Source: Gammaproteobacteria bacterium (GTDB taxonomy: Bacteria > Pseudomonadota > Gammaproteobacteria > DSM-16500). From it: DNA of 46,090 bases. The notes beneath the pieces were generated by a model. That model was given only the letters and a program-made list of their open reading frames with translations, made no database searches and was not told where the DNA came from. The stretch covers positions 1 through 46,090 of the forward strand of contig JABDEN010000009.1 in NCBI GenBank assembly GCA_013287025.1, read 5' to 3'. Position 1 is the stretch's first letter. Each line of letters starts with the position of its first letter. The translations under genes and the position numbers were made by a program. Of this stretch, positions 1 through 10,354 are shown in pieces.

Positions 1-7
1 TTCTAAT

Positions 8-733
8 TTACATATCACCGTAGAGCGCTTGCAGCGCCGAAATAGCCGCAAGTCCCGCGGTTTCGGTACGCAATATTCTTGGTCCTAAATTAATGGGCTG
101 GAAGCCGTGTTCCATGACTTTAAGCATTTCATTTTCACTTGCACCGCCTTCGGGTCCGATAAATAAAAGTATATTATCTTGTTTTTGAATCGGAATATTT
201 TTTAACGTTTCCCCTGAATGTGGAGATAAAATGAAACGCCACGTTTGTTCGAAATGCGGTAATGCTTGATCCAATGTTTTAATAGGTGACACTTCCGGAA
301 TAATATTTCGTCCTGATTGTTCACATGCACTAACGATGACTGACTGCCAATGTTCCAGTCTTTTTTCACTTCGTTCTTTATCTAATTTCACATTACTGCG
401 TTCGGTAAATAAGGGAAAAATTTTTTTCACCCCTAATTCAACTGCTTTTTGAATGGTGAAATCCATTTTTTCACCGCGCGAAATACCTTGCGCGAGGTGT
501 ATGACAAGCGGTGACTCTACATCAACTGAATGGAAGCCCAAGATCGTAACTTCTACATTTTTTTTCAGAATGTTGGTGATTTTAGCCTCAAACTCGCCGC
601 CTTGTCCGTTAAAAACGGTGATGACTTCGCCGACCTTTATGCGTAAGACAACGCTAAGATGATGGCTCGCGGTTTTATCGAGTAGGAGTTTTTCGTGAAT
701 GGCTAAAGGGACGTTTTGATAAATTCTAGTCAT
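8..733 (-). CDS. rsmE: 16S rRNA (uracil-1498-N3)-methyltransferase RsmE
   Basis: This enzyme uses S-adenosylmethionine to methylate N3 of U1498 in 16S rRNA of assembled 30S subunits. The 241-residue length is normal for the family. An N-terminal PUA-like part (about 1-70) precedes the SPOUT methyltransferase fold. The family signatures are visible as IGPEGG (192-197) and [11 protein letters not shown] (216-226), which form the cofactor-binding knot. The ATG at 733 overlaps the 3' end of the upstream ferredoxin gene by 8 bp, so the two are probably co-transcribed and translationally coupled. Nothing unusual is seen. Identification is secure from the motifs; the reaction is known from the family. 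Confidence 0.95.
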   Translation of the reverse strand: MTRIYQNVPLAIHEKLLLDKTASHHLSVVLRIKVGEVITVFNGQGGEFEAKITNILKKNVEVTILGFHSVDVESPLVIHLAQGISRGEKMDFTIQKAVELGVKKIFPLFTERSNVKLDKERSEKRLEHWQSVIVSACEQSGRNIIPEVSPIKTLDQALPHFEQTWRFILSPHSGETLKNIPIQKQDNILLFIGPEGGASENEMLKVMEHGFQPINLGPRILRTETAGLAAISALQALYGDM

Positions 734-1070
734 GGTGATTCAGCACATACGCTTTGACAATGACACCACCAATCAGATGTTCTTGGATGATACGTTCTAA
801 AACTTCCGGCGTACAAGAATGATACCAAATGCCGTCAGGATAAACGACCGCGATGGGACCGCTTTGACAAACGCGTAAACAATTCGCTTTCGTGCGAAAG
901 ATATGGCTCAATCCTAATTCTTGCAATCGATTTTTAAGGTATTCCCATGCGATTAAGCCCGCTTCATGTGTGCAACATTTGGGCTTGGTTTGATCACAGC
1001 ATAGGAAAATATGGCGTTCAATCTGATTGATGCCTAATTTTTCAACACGTTTGGTGAGTTCATGGTTCAT
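726..1070 (-). CDS. Thioredoxin-like (2Fe-2S) ferredoxin domain protein
   Basis: A 114-residue cytoplasmic protein of the thioredoxin-fold [2Fe-2S] ferredoxin family. Candidate cluster ligands are the cysteines near 24-33 and C64-x3-C68 (NCLRVC), the usual spacing of two N-terminal and two later cysteines. The start is uncertain: ATG at 1070 ([13 protein letters not shown]) gives a protein of family length, while an ATG at 1115 adds 15 residues and has a slightly better purine-rich upstream. Any start beyond 1149 would overlap the divergent miaB gene. It overlaps rsmE by 8 bp, which suggests one operon. The electron-transfer partner cannot be told from the sequence. Confidence 0.8.
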   Translation of the reverse strand: MNHELTKRVEKLGINQIERHIFLCCDQTKPKCCTHEAGLIAWEYLKNRLQELGLSHIFRTKANCLRVCQSGPIAVVYPDGIWYHSCTPEVLERIIQEHLIGGVIVKAYVLNHHD

Positions 1071-1148
1071 GAAGCCATTGTAACTGTCGCGAAGATCTTT
1101 GCAATCGGATATCATACGCCCTCGTTCGAAACCTCCCAAAGGTAAAAC

Positions 1149-2468
1149 ATGCAAAAACTTTATATCCAGACCCATGGTTGTCAGATGAATGAATATGATT
1201 CATCGAAGATGGCAGATGTTTTGTTGGCCTCTCATCAATTAGAAAAAACGAAAAATCCTGATGAAGCGGATGTTTTACTTTTGAATACTTGTTCTATTCG
1301 TGAAAAGGCGGCCGAAAAAGTCTTTTCAGAATTGGGTCGATTCCGAGAATTAAAAGAAAAAAATCCCCATATTGTCATTGGGGTGGGCGGATGTGTCGCG
1401 AGTCAAGAAGGAGCCGCCATTTTAAAGCGCGCACCTTTTGTTGACATGATTTTTGGCCCACAAACGCTGCATCGTTTGGGTGAAATGCTAACTGAGGTTC
1501 GTGAAAAAAGAAAAGCGGTTGTCGATGTCAGTTTTCCAGAAATTGAAAAATTTGATCATTTACCTGCTCCTCGCGCAGAAGGCGTGACGGCGTATGTTTC
1601 CATCATGGAAGGTTGCAGCAAATATTGTTCTTTTTGCGTAGTACCTTATACGCGCGGTGAAGAAATCAGTCGGCCTTTTGATGATGTAATCGCAGAAGTG
1701 GCGGGTCTTGCAACACAAGGAGTGAAAGAAATCATTTTGCTCGGACAAAACGTGAATGATTATCGCGGCCCCATGCATGAAGGTGGGATGGCTGATCTTG
1801 CGATGCTGGTTGAATATATAGGAATGATGGAAGATATTTTACGCATTCGTTTCACGACTTCTCATCCACTCGCGTTTTCTCCACGTTTAATTGATGCTTT
1901 TGCAACGGTATCGAAACTTGCGAATCATCTTCACTTACCTGTCCAAAGTGGTTCTGATCGGATTTTGGCTGCGATGAAACGCGGTTATACGGCGTTGGAA
2001 TATAAATCCAAAATTCGGAAATTACGAAAAGTTCGTCCCACTATTAGTTTAACTTCTGATTTCATCATTGGTTTTCCAGGTGAAACGGAAGAAGACTTTT
2101 TGGCAACGATGAATCTTATTCATGAGATGGAATTTGATAATGCATTTAGTTTTATTTACAGCCCGAGACCTGGCACGCCTGCCGCGCAATTGCCGGATAA
2201 TATTCCGATGGATGTGAAAAAAGAACGCTTGGCTATTTTGCAAAAACGCCTCATTCAAAATGCACAAAAAATCAGTGAATCAATGGTCGGTACGATAGAA
2301 CAAGTGTTAGTCGTGGGTCCATCGAAAAAAAATCCAGAAGAACTGTCAGGCCGCACTGAAAACAACCGTGTGGTCAATTTTAAAGCTGATCCGGCTTGTG
2401 TGGGTCAAATGATTCCTCTTAAAATTACCGCGAATTTGCCGAATTCTTTGCGGGGAGAACGTGTTTAA
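1149..2468 (+). CDS. miaB: tRNA-2-methylthio-N6-dimethylallyladenosine synthase MiaB
   Basis: This radical-SAM methylthiotransferase converts i6A37 to ms2i6A37 in tRNAs reading UNN codons. All parts of the 439-residue protein are present. The N-terminal UPF0004 domain has auxiliary cluster cysteines C11, C48 and C82. The radical-SAM triad is C156-x3-C160-x2-C163 (CSKYCSFC). A C-terminal TRAM domain contains [14 protein letters not shown] 1149 is preceded by AAGGT at good spacing and gives the canonical N-terminus ([14 protein letters not shown]). It is divergent from the ferredoxin-rsmE pair. Confidence 0.97.
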   Translation: MQKLYIQTHGCQMNEYDSSKMADVLLASHQLEKTKNPDEADVLLLNTCSIREKAAEKVFSELGRFRELKEKNPHIVIGVGGCVASQEGAAILKRAPFVDMIFGPQTLHRLGEMLTEVREKRKAVVDVSFPEIEKFDHLPAPRAEGVTAYVSIMEGCSKYCSFCVVPYTRGEEISRPFDDVIAEVAGLATQGVKEIILLGQNVNDYRGPMHEGGMADLAMLVEYIGMMEDILRIRFTTSHPLAFSPRLIDAFATVSKLANHLHLPVQSGSDRILAAMKRGYTALEYKSKIRKLRKVRPTISLTSDFIIGFPGETEEDFLATMNLIHEMEFDNAFSFIYSPRPGTPAAQLPDNIPMDVKKERLAILQKRLIQNAQKISESMVGTIEQVLVVGPSKKNPEELSGRTENNRVVNFKADPACVGQMIPLKITANLPNSLRGERV

Positions 2469-2500
2469 CGCTTTTTTTTGTACAATTTAACTCACTGGAT

Positions 2501-2529
2501 TCAGACTAAATTCTTAAAAGCGTTATAAT
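2501..2529 (+). promoter_or_regulatory. Candidate promoter with perfect TATAAT just upstream of the glutamate dehydrogenase start
   Basis: A perfect -10 hexamer TATAAT lies at 2524-2529, six bases before the ATG at 2536. A TSS at the usual distance would fall on or next to the start codon, implying a leaderless mRNA. No Shine-Dalgarno sequence is visible before the ATG. The -35 (TCAGAC, 2501-2506, 17-bp spacing) is poor. Confidence 0.4.
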
Positions 2530-2535
2530 AAAAGT

Positions 2536-5500
2536 ATGACGCTTTCACTACAAAAATCATTGAAATTACGTCTCAAAAAAAAATTTGGCCTTCCGAAAGG
2601 CGAAGACCTTTTTACCAAATATCATCATGCTTTTTCGACGAGTTATAACGAGGAATGTCCGACGGATCGTGCCATCAAAGATATCTTACGATTAGAAAAA
2701 CTTTCTTCTAAGCGATGTTTTGCGATTGACCTCTATCAAATTGAGGCGCAAAAAAATTCCCTTTTACATTTGCGTCTATATCAATACGAAAATCCTATCC
2801 CTTTATCAGATATCTTACCTATCTTAGAAAATTTAGGATTGCGCACGTTAAACGAACGTCCTTATGAAATAAAATTAAAAAATAAAATTTTCTGGATCAG
2901 TGATTTTTTAGTCGAACCTTTAGTCGAAAAAAAATTGGATATTCAAAAAATTAAACCAATTTTTTCAGAAGCATTTAAAAAAATATGTCAGGGTCGTGCT
3001 GAAAATGATGAACTCAATAAATTAGTTTTCAATGCGCTGTTAAATTCAAGAGAAATTGCTATTTTGCGTGCGTATTCGGAATATTTACAACAAACTGGAT
3101 TTCGTTTTAGTCAACAATACATTAAACACACGGTCACAGAACACGCGGTAATTAGTAAAAAATTGGTTAGGCTTTTTCAAATGCGATTTGATTGGAATCA
3201 TCCACGCAAAAAATCGCAAGCACCTTGCGAAAAAAAAATATTAGAGTTATTGGATGACATTAAGAGTTTGTCTGAAGATCAAATTATGCGGAAGTTTTAT
3301 CAATTAATTAAAGCCACCGTCCGAACCAATTATTATCAAACGCATGAAGGAAAAGAAAAAGATACGATTGCATTTAAATTACAGTCGCGTGATATTCCAG
3401 ATCTTCCATTGCCGTATCCTTTATTTGAAATTTTTGTGTATTCACCAAAATTTATTGCAATACATTTACGTTCAACCAAAGTTTCACGTGGCGGCATACG
3501 ATGGTCAGATCGTCGTGAAGATTTACGAACAGAAATTTTGGGATTGATGAAAGCACAACGTGTAAAAAATGCAGTGATTGTTCCATCCGGTGCGAAGGGC
3601 GGTTTTGTTTTAAAAGATAAAAATAAAATACCCGATCTCAAGTTGGTCATTGAATGTTACCAATTATTCATTCGCTCATTATTAGATTTAACGGATAATA
3701 TTATTAAAAATGAGCCAGTTCGCCCAAAAGAAGTGATTTGTTATGATGATTTCGATCCTTATTTAGTGGTTGCCGCGGATAAAGGAACAGGTTCTTTTTC
3801 AGATATTGCGAATGGTATCGCAAAAGAGTATCGTTTTTGGCTCGGAGATGCATTCGCATCAGGTGGTATCACAGGATATAACCATAAGGAAATGGGAATT
3901 ACTGCGCGTGGTGCGTGGGAATCGATTCGCAGACACTTTCGTGAAATTAATATTAACGTGAACAAAGATAATTTTACGGTCGTGGGTATAGGTGATATGG
4001 GTGGTGATGTGTTTGGGAATGGTATGCTTTATTCACCGCATATTCGTTTAATCGCTGCATTCAACGGGACAGAAATTTTTATTGATCCCGATCCCGATGC
4101 TGAAATATCTTATCAAGAAAGATTACGTTTATTTAAAAGCAAAGATTCATCCTGGAAAAATTATAATCCTAAACTCATATCCGTTGGTGGCGGTGTCATT
4201 AATCGCGGAAATAAATCCGTTACTTTGACGAGTGCAATGAAAAAATGTTTGGATACTGATCGGACCACTTTGACACCTGATGAATTGGTTCGCGAAATTT
4301 TAAAAGCACCCGTTACTTTGTTATATAACGGTGGGATTGGTACCTATGTCAAAGCGAGTTATGAAAAAAATGATGATGTCCTTGATAAAGAGAATGATTT
4401 CTGTCGAATCAATGGCAATGAATTGCGTTGTCTCGTCGTTGGCGAGGGCGGCAATCTTGGATTTACTCAACTCGGACGTATAGAATATGCCATGCAAAAT
4501 GGTTTAATTAATACGGATTTTATCGATAATTCTGCAGGTGCCGATTGTTCAGATCATGAAGTGAATATTAAAATTCTATTAGATAAATTAGAGACCGCCA
4601 AAAAAATTACGGCGAAAGAACGTAATGCATTACTTTCCAAAATGAAAGATGAAGTGGCCGATCTCGTGTTAAGAGATAATTATAGTCAAGCATTAACATT
4701 AAGTCTTTCTACTTCTCGTTCGGTGAATAATACCGGGCTTTATCAAAGTTTTATGCATTATTTAGAATCATTAGATGAAATGGATCGTGCCGTTGAATTT
4801 TTGCCGGATGATAAAAATATCGTAGAAAGAAAAGCCGCAAAATTAGGATTAACCGCACCTGAAATTGCTGTCTTACTGGCATACAGTAAAATTCATATTA
4901 AAAATGAAATTTTAAAATCAACACTTCCAGAAGATCCTTACTTTTTTAAAATGCTACAAGAAGAATTTCCAAAAACATTACGAAAAAAATATCATGCTTT
5001 CATGAAAAAACATCGGTTGCATCGAGAAATCATTGCCACACAAATGGCGAATAAAATTGTGAATGAAATGGGCGTGACGTTTGTTTTTCGAATTCAATCA
5101 GAATTAGGTGCGAAACCCAGTGATGTCATTCGTGCATATGCTATTTCAACACAAATATTTGAATCTGAACAAATTGAACGTTTGATTGAAACGTTAAGTT
5201 TTAAAGTTCCCGCAAAATTGCAGTATGATTTGCTGCATCATATTCGTAATCTTATCAATCTTTCGACACGTTGGTTTTTACGCGCCAATCATCTTGATCG
5301 AAAAATTACAGATATTATTAAACATTTTTCTTCGCCCATTCAAAAACTTGAGCCATTGGTGCCAGAGCTTGTGAGCGGGAATACGAAACTATATTTACAA
5401 TCTTTAACCGAAGAATTTATTGCGGCAGGGATACCAAAAGAAACTGCTAAACGTATTGCAACTTATCGTGCGCTTTATATTTTATTGAATGTCATTTCGA

Positions 5501-5871
5501 TTGTAGCACAATATAAATTCGATATATTTGTAACCGCAAGAATGTATTTTGAAATTGGAACGCGATTTAATTTTGTATGGTTCAGAGATCAAATTGCATC
5601 AGATTTGCGTGAAGGTCATTGGTATAATCTCGCGCGTTTAACATTGCGAGATGAATTGGATTTATTACAAAAAAAATTGACGATTCTCATTTTACAAAGT
5701 CGAAAAAATGAAAAAAATATTAATAAAATGATTGATCATTGGATGGAAAGTCATCCGCGTACCATGACTCGTTGGGAAACCACTTTAGAAATGTTGTTAA
5801 GCAGTGCAAATGTCGATTACTCCATGTTTTTTATCGCGCTTCGTGAATTGCAGGATCGGTTGAAGGATTAG
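2536..5871 (+). CDS. NAD-specific glutamate dehydrogenase, large (GDH2/L_180-like) short form
   Basis: Catalyses NAD-dependent oxidative deamination of glutamate to 2-oxoglutarate, a route feeding amino-acid carbon into the TCA cycle. The catalytic core is clear: SRGGIRWSDR near 318-327, the lysine-bearing PSGAKGGFVLK near 350-360, the Rossmann motif GIGDMGGDVFGNGM near 485-498, and the later GEGGNLG and DNSAGADCSDHEVN blocks. At 1111 residues it is about 450-500 shorter than the roughly 1600-residue L_180 enzymes. The missing part is the N-terminal regulatory region, so its allosteric control may differ. No Shine-Dalgarno precedes ATG 2536. It stands alone, followed by a palindromic repeat that may help terminate transcription. 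Confidence 0.93.
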   Translation: MTLSLQKSLKLRLKKKFGLPKGEDLFTKYHHAFSTSYNEECPTDRAIKDILRLEKLSSKRCFAIDLYQIEAQKNSLLHLRLYQYENPIPLSDILPILENLGLRTLNERPYEIKLKNKIFWISDFLVEPLVEKKLDIQKIKPIFSEAFKKICQGRAENDELNKLVFNALLNSREIAILRAYSEYLQQTGFRFSQQYIKHTVTEHAVISKKLVRLFQMRFDWNHPRKKSQAPCEKKILELLDDIKSLSEDQIMRKFYQLIKATVRTNYYQTHEGKEKDTIAFKLQSRDIPDLPLPYPLFEIFVYSPKFIAIHLRSTKVSRGGIRWSDRREDLRTEILGLMKAQRVKNAVIVPSGAKGGFVLKDKNKIPDLKLVIECYQLFIRSLLDLTDNIIKNEPVRPKEVICYDDFDPYLVVAADKGTGSFSDIANGIAKEYRFWLGDAFASGGITGYNHKEMGITARGAWESIRRHFREININVNKDNFTVVGIGDMGGDVFGNGMLYSPHIRLIAAFNGTEIFIDPDPDAEISYQERLRLFKSKDSSWKNYNPKLISVGGGVINRGNKSVTLTSAMKKCLDTDRTTLTPDELVREILKAPVTLLYNGGIGTYVKASYEKNDDVLDKENDFCRINGNELRCLVVGEGGNLGFTQLGRIEYAMQNGLINTDFIDNSAGADCSDHEVNIKILLDKLETAKKITAKERNALLSKMKDEVADLVLRDNYSQALTLSLSTSRSVNNTGLYQSFMHYLESLDEMDRAVEFLPDDKNIVERKAAKLGLTAPEIAVLLAYSKIHIKNEILKSTLPEDPYFFKMLQEEFPKTLRKKYHAFMKKHRLHREIIATQMANKIVNEMGVTFVFRIQSELGAKPSDVIRAYAISTQIFESEQIERLIETLSFKVPAKLQYDLLHHIRNLINLSTRWFLRANHLDRKITDIIKHFSSPIQKLEPLVPELVSGNTKLYLQSLTEEFIAAGIPKETAKRIATYRALYILLNVISIVAQYKFDIFVTARMYFEIGTRFNFVWFRDQIASDLREGHWYNLARLTLRDELDLLQKKLTILILQSRKNEKNINKMIDHWMESHPRTMTRWETTLEMLLSSANVDYSMFFIALRELQDRLKD

Positions 5872-5894
5872 TCCAAGACAACCATTTCTCTAAC

Positions 5895-5978
5895 CCCGTC
5901 GTCCCGCGGCTTGTCCGCGGGATCCAGAAAACAATTAACGTCGCTCTGGATCCCGCGGACAAGCCGCGGGACGACGGG
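5895..5978. repeat. Paired palindromic repeat (family A), two perfect 33-bp inverted arms
   Basis: Arms 5895-5927 and 5946-5978 are exact reverse complements with an 18-bp spacer. Each arm also folds on itself (CCCGCGG-cttgt-CCGCGGG). Related copies lie at 21226-21305 and 38545-38626, and single arms at 22754-22788 and 43721-43753. It sits between glutamate dehydrogenase and the efflux operon, where it could act as a transcription barrier. Confidence 0.95.
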
Positions 5979-6050
5979 TTATATTTGTGTTAAAAAAGTC
6001 TTTTTTCATGATAATATATCCCAAGCTTGATAAAAACGGAGTTTTTAAAA

Positions 6051-7181
6051 GTGCGAAAACGGATGTTTATCATGTTATTGGTGCTCGGTATTTTATTCGG
6101 CAGCATCATTCTTTATAAATTGTTGATCGGCTTTCTTATCAAAAAAAGCTTAAGCGCAAATCAATCTCCTATTGTTCCCGTCTCTGCGATGAAAGTTGAA
6201 TACTCAGAATGGCAGCCAAAATTACTGGCAAGCGGCAGTTTGCGCGCGATTAAGGGTGTCAATGTGACGACAGAATTATCTGGTATGGTAAAACAAATAT
6301 ATTTTACCCCCGGAAGCGATGTTACCCTAAATCAAGTATTAGTACAGCTCAATGCAGATACTGAAATTGGTCAATTGCAATCATTACTCGCGCAAGAAGC
6401 GCTGGCGAAAATAACGTATGAACGCGATAAAAAACAATTGGCGATTCATGCGGTCAGCCAACAAACCGTGGACACTGACTACCAAAATCTCAAAAGTTTA
6501 GACGGTCAAGTCATAGAACAAGCCGCAACGGTTGCAAAAAAAACCATTCGCGCACCATTTACCGGGCGAGTCGGTATTAATAATGTCAATCCTGGGCAAT
6601 TTTTAAATCCGGGTGACACTGTCACTTCATTGCAAACATTAGATCCTATTTATGTTGATTTTTATATGCCACAACAAACGTTATCGGATTTACGAACGGG
6701 ATTAACCGTGAATATTGAGTCAGATAATGCAAAAGACATTTTTCATGGAAAAATTACCACCATTAATCCCGCAGTCCAAGTGAATACACGTAATGTTCTC
6801 GTAGAAGCGACCGTTTCAAATCCGAAACATTTATTGACACCGGGTGCATTTGTGAATGTCGAAGTTTTAACGGGAAATAGAAAAAATCTTTTGACAATTC
6901 CTGAGACCGCCGTCAGTTATAACCCTTATGGAAGTATTGTGTATGTCATCACAAATAAGGGCAAAGATGAAAAAGGTGACAAGCTTATTGTCGAACCTGC
7001 TTTTGTGATAACGGGCGAAACGCGCGGTGATCAAGTGGCTATTTTGAAAGGGATAAAGAAAGATGATCTTATCGTCACGAGTGGACAGTTAAAATTGAAG
7101 AATGAATCACGCGTGACGATTGATAATAAAGTGGTGCCGACGGATAGTCCTCTTACAACCTCTGCGAACGAGCATACTTGA
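6051..7181 (+). CDS. RND efflux periplasmic adaptor (membrane fusion protein)
   Basis: AcrA/MexE-type adaptor that links the inner-membrane RND pump to an outer-membrane channel. A single N-terminal membrane segment (MFIMLLVLGILFGSIILYKL) is followed by the lipoyl/barrel-sandwich half-motif (ELSGMVKQIYFTPGSDVTLNQVLVQL), a shortened hairpin, the second half (APFTGRVGINNVNPGQFLNPG) and a beta-barrel domain. I place the start at GTG 6051, nine bases after GGAG (6038-6041). A longer reading from TTG 6027 would lack that ribosome site. The stop is one base before the pump ATG, so the two form a tight operon. Confidence 0.92.
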   Translation: MRKRMFIMLLVLGILFGSIILYKLLIGFLIKKSLSANQSPIVPVSAMKVEYSEWQPKLLASGSLRAIKGVNVTTELSGMVKQIYFTPGSDVTLNQVLVQLNADTEIGQLQSLLAQEALAKITYERDKKQLAIHAVSQQTVDTDYQNLKSLDGQVIEQAATVAKKTIRAPFTGRVGINNVNPGQFLNPGDTVTSLQTLDPIYVDFYMPQQTLSDLRTGLTVNIESDNAKDIFHGKITTINPAVQVNTRNVLVEATVSNPKHLLTPGAFVNVEVLTGNRKNLLTIPETAVSYNPYGSIVYVITNKGKDEKGDKLIVEPAFVITGETRGDQVAILKGIKKDDLIVTSGQLKLKNESRVTIDNKVVPTDSPLTTSANEHT

Positions 7182-7182
7182 A

Positions 7183-10100
7183 ATGCGTTTTACTGATATT
7201 TTTATTGAAAGGCCTGTACTTGCGATTGTCGTAAGCCTCATGATTTTTGTATTGGGTGTACGCTCGATTGGTCTTTTATCAGTAAGACAATATCCTTATA
7301 CGCAAAATGCTATCGTGACGGTTTCCACAACTTTTATCGGGGCCGATCCTGACATTGTGGCAGGATTTATTACGACTCCTTTAGAACATTCCATCGCGCA
7401 AGCGAATGGTATTGATTACATGACATCATCAAGCACGCAAAGTACCAGTATTATTACTGTTAATTTACGTTTAAATTATGATGCAGAAAAAGCACTTGCG
7501 GACATTAATACGAAAGTAAATGCAGTGTTAAATCAGTTGCCTATCAATTCTCAATTACCGGTTATTACTGTGCAAATCGGTCAAACCATTGATGCGATGT
7601 ACCTTGGTTTTTATAGTAATGTTTTGAAAACTAATCAAATTACCGATTATTTAATTCGTGTGGTCCAGCCTAAGTTGCAAACTATTCCGGGTATTCAGCA
7701 AGCAGAACTTCGCGGCGATCAAGAAATTGCGATGCGTGCATGGTTGGATTCGAAAAAATTAGCGGGTTTTGGTTTAGCGGGGAGTGATATTGTGCGCGCC
7801 CTCGCAACTAACGATGTCATCTCAGCAGTCGGTCGTACCGATGGCAATATGTCTACGATGAATATTAAGGCGAGTACTAATTTAACGAGAGAAGAAGAAT
7901 TTCGTCGAATGGTGGTGAAAGCGGACAATGGTGCCATTATTCGTTTGGGAGATGTATCAGATGTATCATTGGGCGCAACGAATTACGACACATCCGTCAA
8001 TTTTAATGAATTGAAAGCGGTATATATTGGAATTTTGGTTGCTCCCGATGCGAATTTATTAACGGTAATCAATGACGTTAAAAAAATGTTTCCGGAAATT
8101 CAAAAACAATTGCCAAAAGGCTTAAATGCGCAAATTGTTTATGATTCCACTGATTTTGTGAATAGTTCCATTAAAGAAGTGATCACGTCCCTCATCGAAG
8201 CGCTATTAATTGTGGCAGTGGTTATCTTTTTATTTTTAGGTTCGATTCGATCGGTGAGCATTCCTTTAGTCACCATTCCGCTTTCATTGCTCGGCGCTTT
8301 TTTTGTGATGTATTTGTTTGGCTATTCTATTAATTTATTGACGCTCCTCTCATTAGTGTTAGCTATTGGTTTGGTTGTCGATGACGCCATTATTGTGGTG
8401 GAAAATGTCCAAAGACACATGGAAGAAGGCGCGACCGCGATTCGTGCTTCTATTCTTGGCGCAAGGGAGCTTGCGAATCCTATTATTGCCATTACGGTGG
8501 TTTTGCTTGCGGTATATGTACCGATTGGATTTTTGGGTGGTTTGACTGGCGCAATATTTGTTGAATTTGCATTTACTTTAGTGGGTGCTGTCACCATTTC
8601 GGCGATTATTGCTTTGACACTTTCCCCGATGATGAGTTCAAAATTATTGACATCCAATGTTCACCAGGGACGATTGGTTAAATATATTGATCAAAAGTTT
8701 GAGCAATTAAAAATAAAATATGAAGGCGCTTTGCAGGATAGTTTGGACCATTTACCCGTGACAGCTGTATTTGCTGTTATTGTTTTAACAAGTATTTATT
8801 TTTTATATGCGACTTCAAAACATGAATTAGCACCTGTCGAAGATCAGGGAATTATTATTTCGCAGTTAACGACTGAACCCAATGCTTCATTACATCAAAC
8901 TGAATTGTATTCCAATGAAGTTTTCAAAATTTATCAATCATTTCCCGAAACGGAACGCGTTTTTCAATTGAATGGTATTAATGGCTTAAATTCCGCGATT
9001 GTTGGGATGGGTCTAAAAGCATGGGACAAAAGAAGTCGCACTTCCAATCAATTACAACCTTTGGTGCAAAAAAAATTGAATGGCATAACGGGAGCTATTA
9101 TTGCGGCATTTCAATTACCTCCTTTGCCCGGTTCGCGCGGAGTGCCGGTGCAATTTGTCATTACGTCAACGGATCCTTTTGATCGATTAAATGAAGTGAA
9201 CCAAACATTTTTAGATGAAGTGCGAAAAACTGGGATATTTATTTTTACCGATACCGATTTAAAAATTGATAAAGCCCAAACCAATATAGTTTTAAATCGT
9301 GATAAAACCGCTGAATTTGGCCTAACTATGAGTGATGTCGCGAGTACATTAGCAGGATTAATAAGCCAGAACTATATTAATTATTTTAATTATAGTGGCC
9401 GCTCTTATCAGGTAATTCCGCAATTAGATCGCGATCAACGTTATAATATGAAGCAAATTCTTAATTATTATATTAATACGTCAACCAATCTTTCCATTCC
9501 ATTTGGAACAATTGCTGATTTAAAAACTATTGTGGTACCAGAATCATTAAATCATTTTCAACAATTAAATTCTGCAACATTATCTGCAGTTCCAGCCCCA
9601 GGAGTCACAGATGGGGATGCTTTAAATCGTTTAAATGAAATTGCAGCAAGTATTTTACCACAAGGATATACGATTGATTATGGTGGTCCCTCACGACAAT
9701 TTATTCAAGAGGGGAATGCGCTGGTTACAACATTTTTCTTTGCGTTAATCGTCATTTTCCTTTCACTTGCTGCGTTGTTTGAAAGTTTTCGTGATCCTGT
9801 GATTGTTTTAATTAGTGTACCCATGTCAATTTGCGGCGCACTCATTTTTATTTGTTTAGGGGTAGGAGGCGCGAGTTTAAATATTTATACGGAAGTAGGT
9901 CTTGTCACTTTAATTGGCTTAATCAGTAAGCATGGAATTTTAATGGTGCAATTTGCTAATGATTTACAATTGGAGGGATTAGGGAAGCGTGAATCCATTG
10001 AAAAAGCGGCAGCCATTCGTTTACGTCCCATTTTGATGACAACCGCTGCGATGGTTTTTGGTGTTATCCCATTAATTACCGCAACCGGCGCGGGCGCCGT

Positions 10101-10260
10101 CAGTCGTTTTAATATTGGATTAGTGATTGGTACAGGATTAAGTATTGGGACTTTATTTACTTTATTCGTGGTTCCTGCGATGTATATGTTTCTTGCAGAA
10201 GATCATTTGAAGAAAAAAGCCATTGTGGATGCGATAAGAAAAGATATGGTGATAGATTAA
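7183..10260 (+). CDS. RND multidrug efflux pump, inner-membrane permease
   Basis: A 1025-residue HAE1-family proton/drug antiporter, full length for the family. The proton-relay residues are present: adjacent aspartates D400 and D401 in TM4 (LVVDDAIIVVEN) and K916 in TM10 (LISKHGILM). The N-terminus MRFTDIFIERPVLA is the canonical start, at ATG 7183. Upstream ATG 7120 would overlap the adaptor gene in another frame. Two large periplasmic loops follow TM1 and TM7 as expected. Substrates cannot be predicted from sequence. It pairs with the adaptor upstream and probably with the outer-membrane lipoprotein at 10959-12431. Confidence 0.95.
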   Translation: MRFTDIFIERPVLAIVVSLMIFVLGVRSIGLLSVRQYPYTQNAIVTVSTTFIGADPDIVAGFITTPLEHSIAQANGIDYMTSSSTQSTSIITVNLRLNYDAEKALADINTKVNAVLNQLPINSQLPVITVQIGQTIDAMYLGFYSNVLKTNQITDYLIRVVQPKLQTIPGIQQAELRGDQEIAMRAWLDSKKLAGFGLAGSDIVRALATNDVISAVGRTDGNMSTMNIKASTNLTREEEFRRMVVKADNGAIIRLGDVSDVSLGATNYDTSVNFNELKAVYIGILVAPDANLLTVINDVKKMFPEIQKQLPKGLNAQIVYDSTDFVNSSIKEVITSLIEALLIVAVVIFLFLGSIRSVSIPLVTIPLSLLGAFFVMYLFGYSINLLTLLSLVLAIGLVVDDAIIVVENVQRHMEEGATAIRASILGARELANPIIAITVVLLAVYVPIGFLGGLTGAIFVEFAFTLVGAVTISAIIALTLSPMMSSKLLTSNVHQGRLVKYIDQKFEQLKIKYEGALQDSLDHLPVTAVFAVIVLTSIYFLYATSKHELAPVEDQGIIISQLTTEPNASLHQTELYSNEVFKIYQSFPETERVFQLNGINGLNSAIVGMGLKAWDKRSRTSNQLQPLVQKKLNGITGAIIAAFQLPPLPGSRGVPVQFVITSTDPFDRLNEVNQTFLDEVRKTGIFIFTDTDLKIDKAQTNIVLNRDKTAEFGLTMSDVASTLAGLISQNYINYFNYSGRSYQVIPQLDRDQRYNMKQILNYYINTSTNLSIPFGTIADLKTIVVPESLNHFQQLNSATLSAVPAPGVTDGDALNRLNEIAASILPQGYTIDYGGPSRQFIQEGNALVTTFFFALIVIFLSLAALFESFRDPVIVLISVPMSICGALIFICLGVGGASLNIYTEVGLVTLIGLISKHGILMVQFANDLQLEGLGKRESIEKAAAIRLRPILMTTAAMVFGVIPLITATGAGAVSRFNIGLVIGTGLSIGTLFTLFVVPAMYMFLAEDHLKKKAIVDAIRKDMVID

Positions 10261-10279
10261 GTTTTTCCTGTAGATTTTC

Positions 10280-10308
10280 TTGATTTATCAATTTCTATCG
10301 ACTAGGAT
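10280..10308 (+). promoter_or_regulatory. Candidate sigma-70 promoter for the 168-residue unknown
   Basis: TTGATT (10280-10285), 17-bp spacer, TAGGAT (10303-10308; overlapping TAGGATAAT). The predicted start lies about 40 bases before the ATG at 10355. The same TTGATT -35 occurs in the promoter cassettes at 41331, 42759 and 45161. Confidence 0.5.
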
Positions 10309-10354
10309 AATGACGTTTTAGAAAAATAATAATAATATTAAAAAAGGAATGTCT

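Noticed and set aside
453..662. Open frame on + inside rsmE
   Set aside because: Shadow of rsmE on the opposite strand; no ribosome site or recognisable protein.
3336..3650. 104-residue open frame on the minus strand
   Set aside because: Lies wholly within the conserved glutamate dehydrogenase core; composition mirrors that gene.
5895..5978. Possible CRISPR or classic terminator
   Set aside because: Only a pair of inverted arms, no regularly spaced direct repeats, and no T-run after the hairpin.
8322..8657. 111-residue open frame on the minus strand
   Set aside because: Antisense to the RND transmembrane helices; low-complexity Ala/Thr/Ile product is an artefact.
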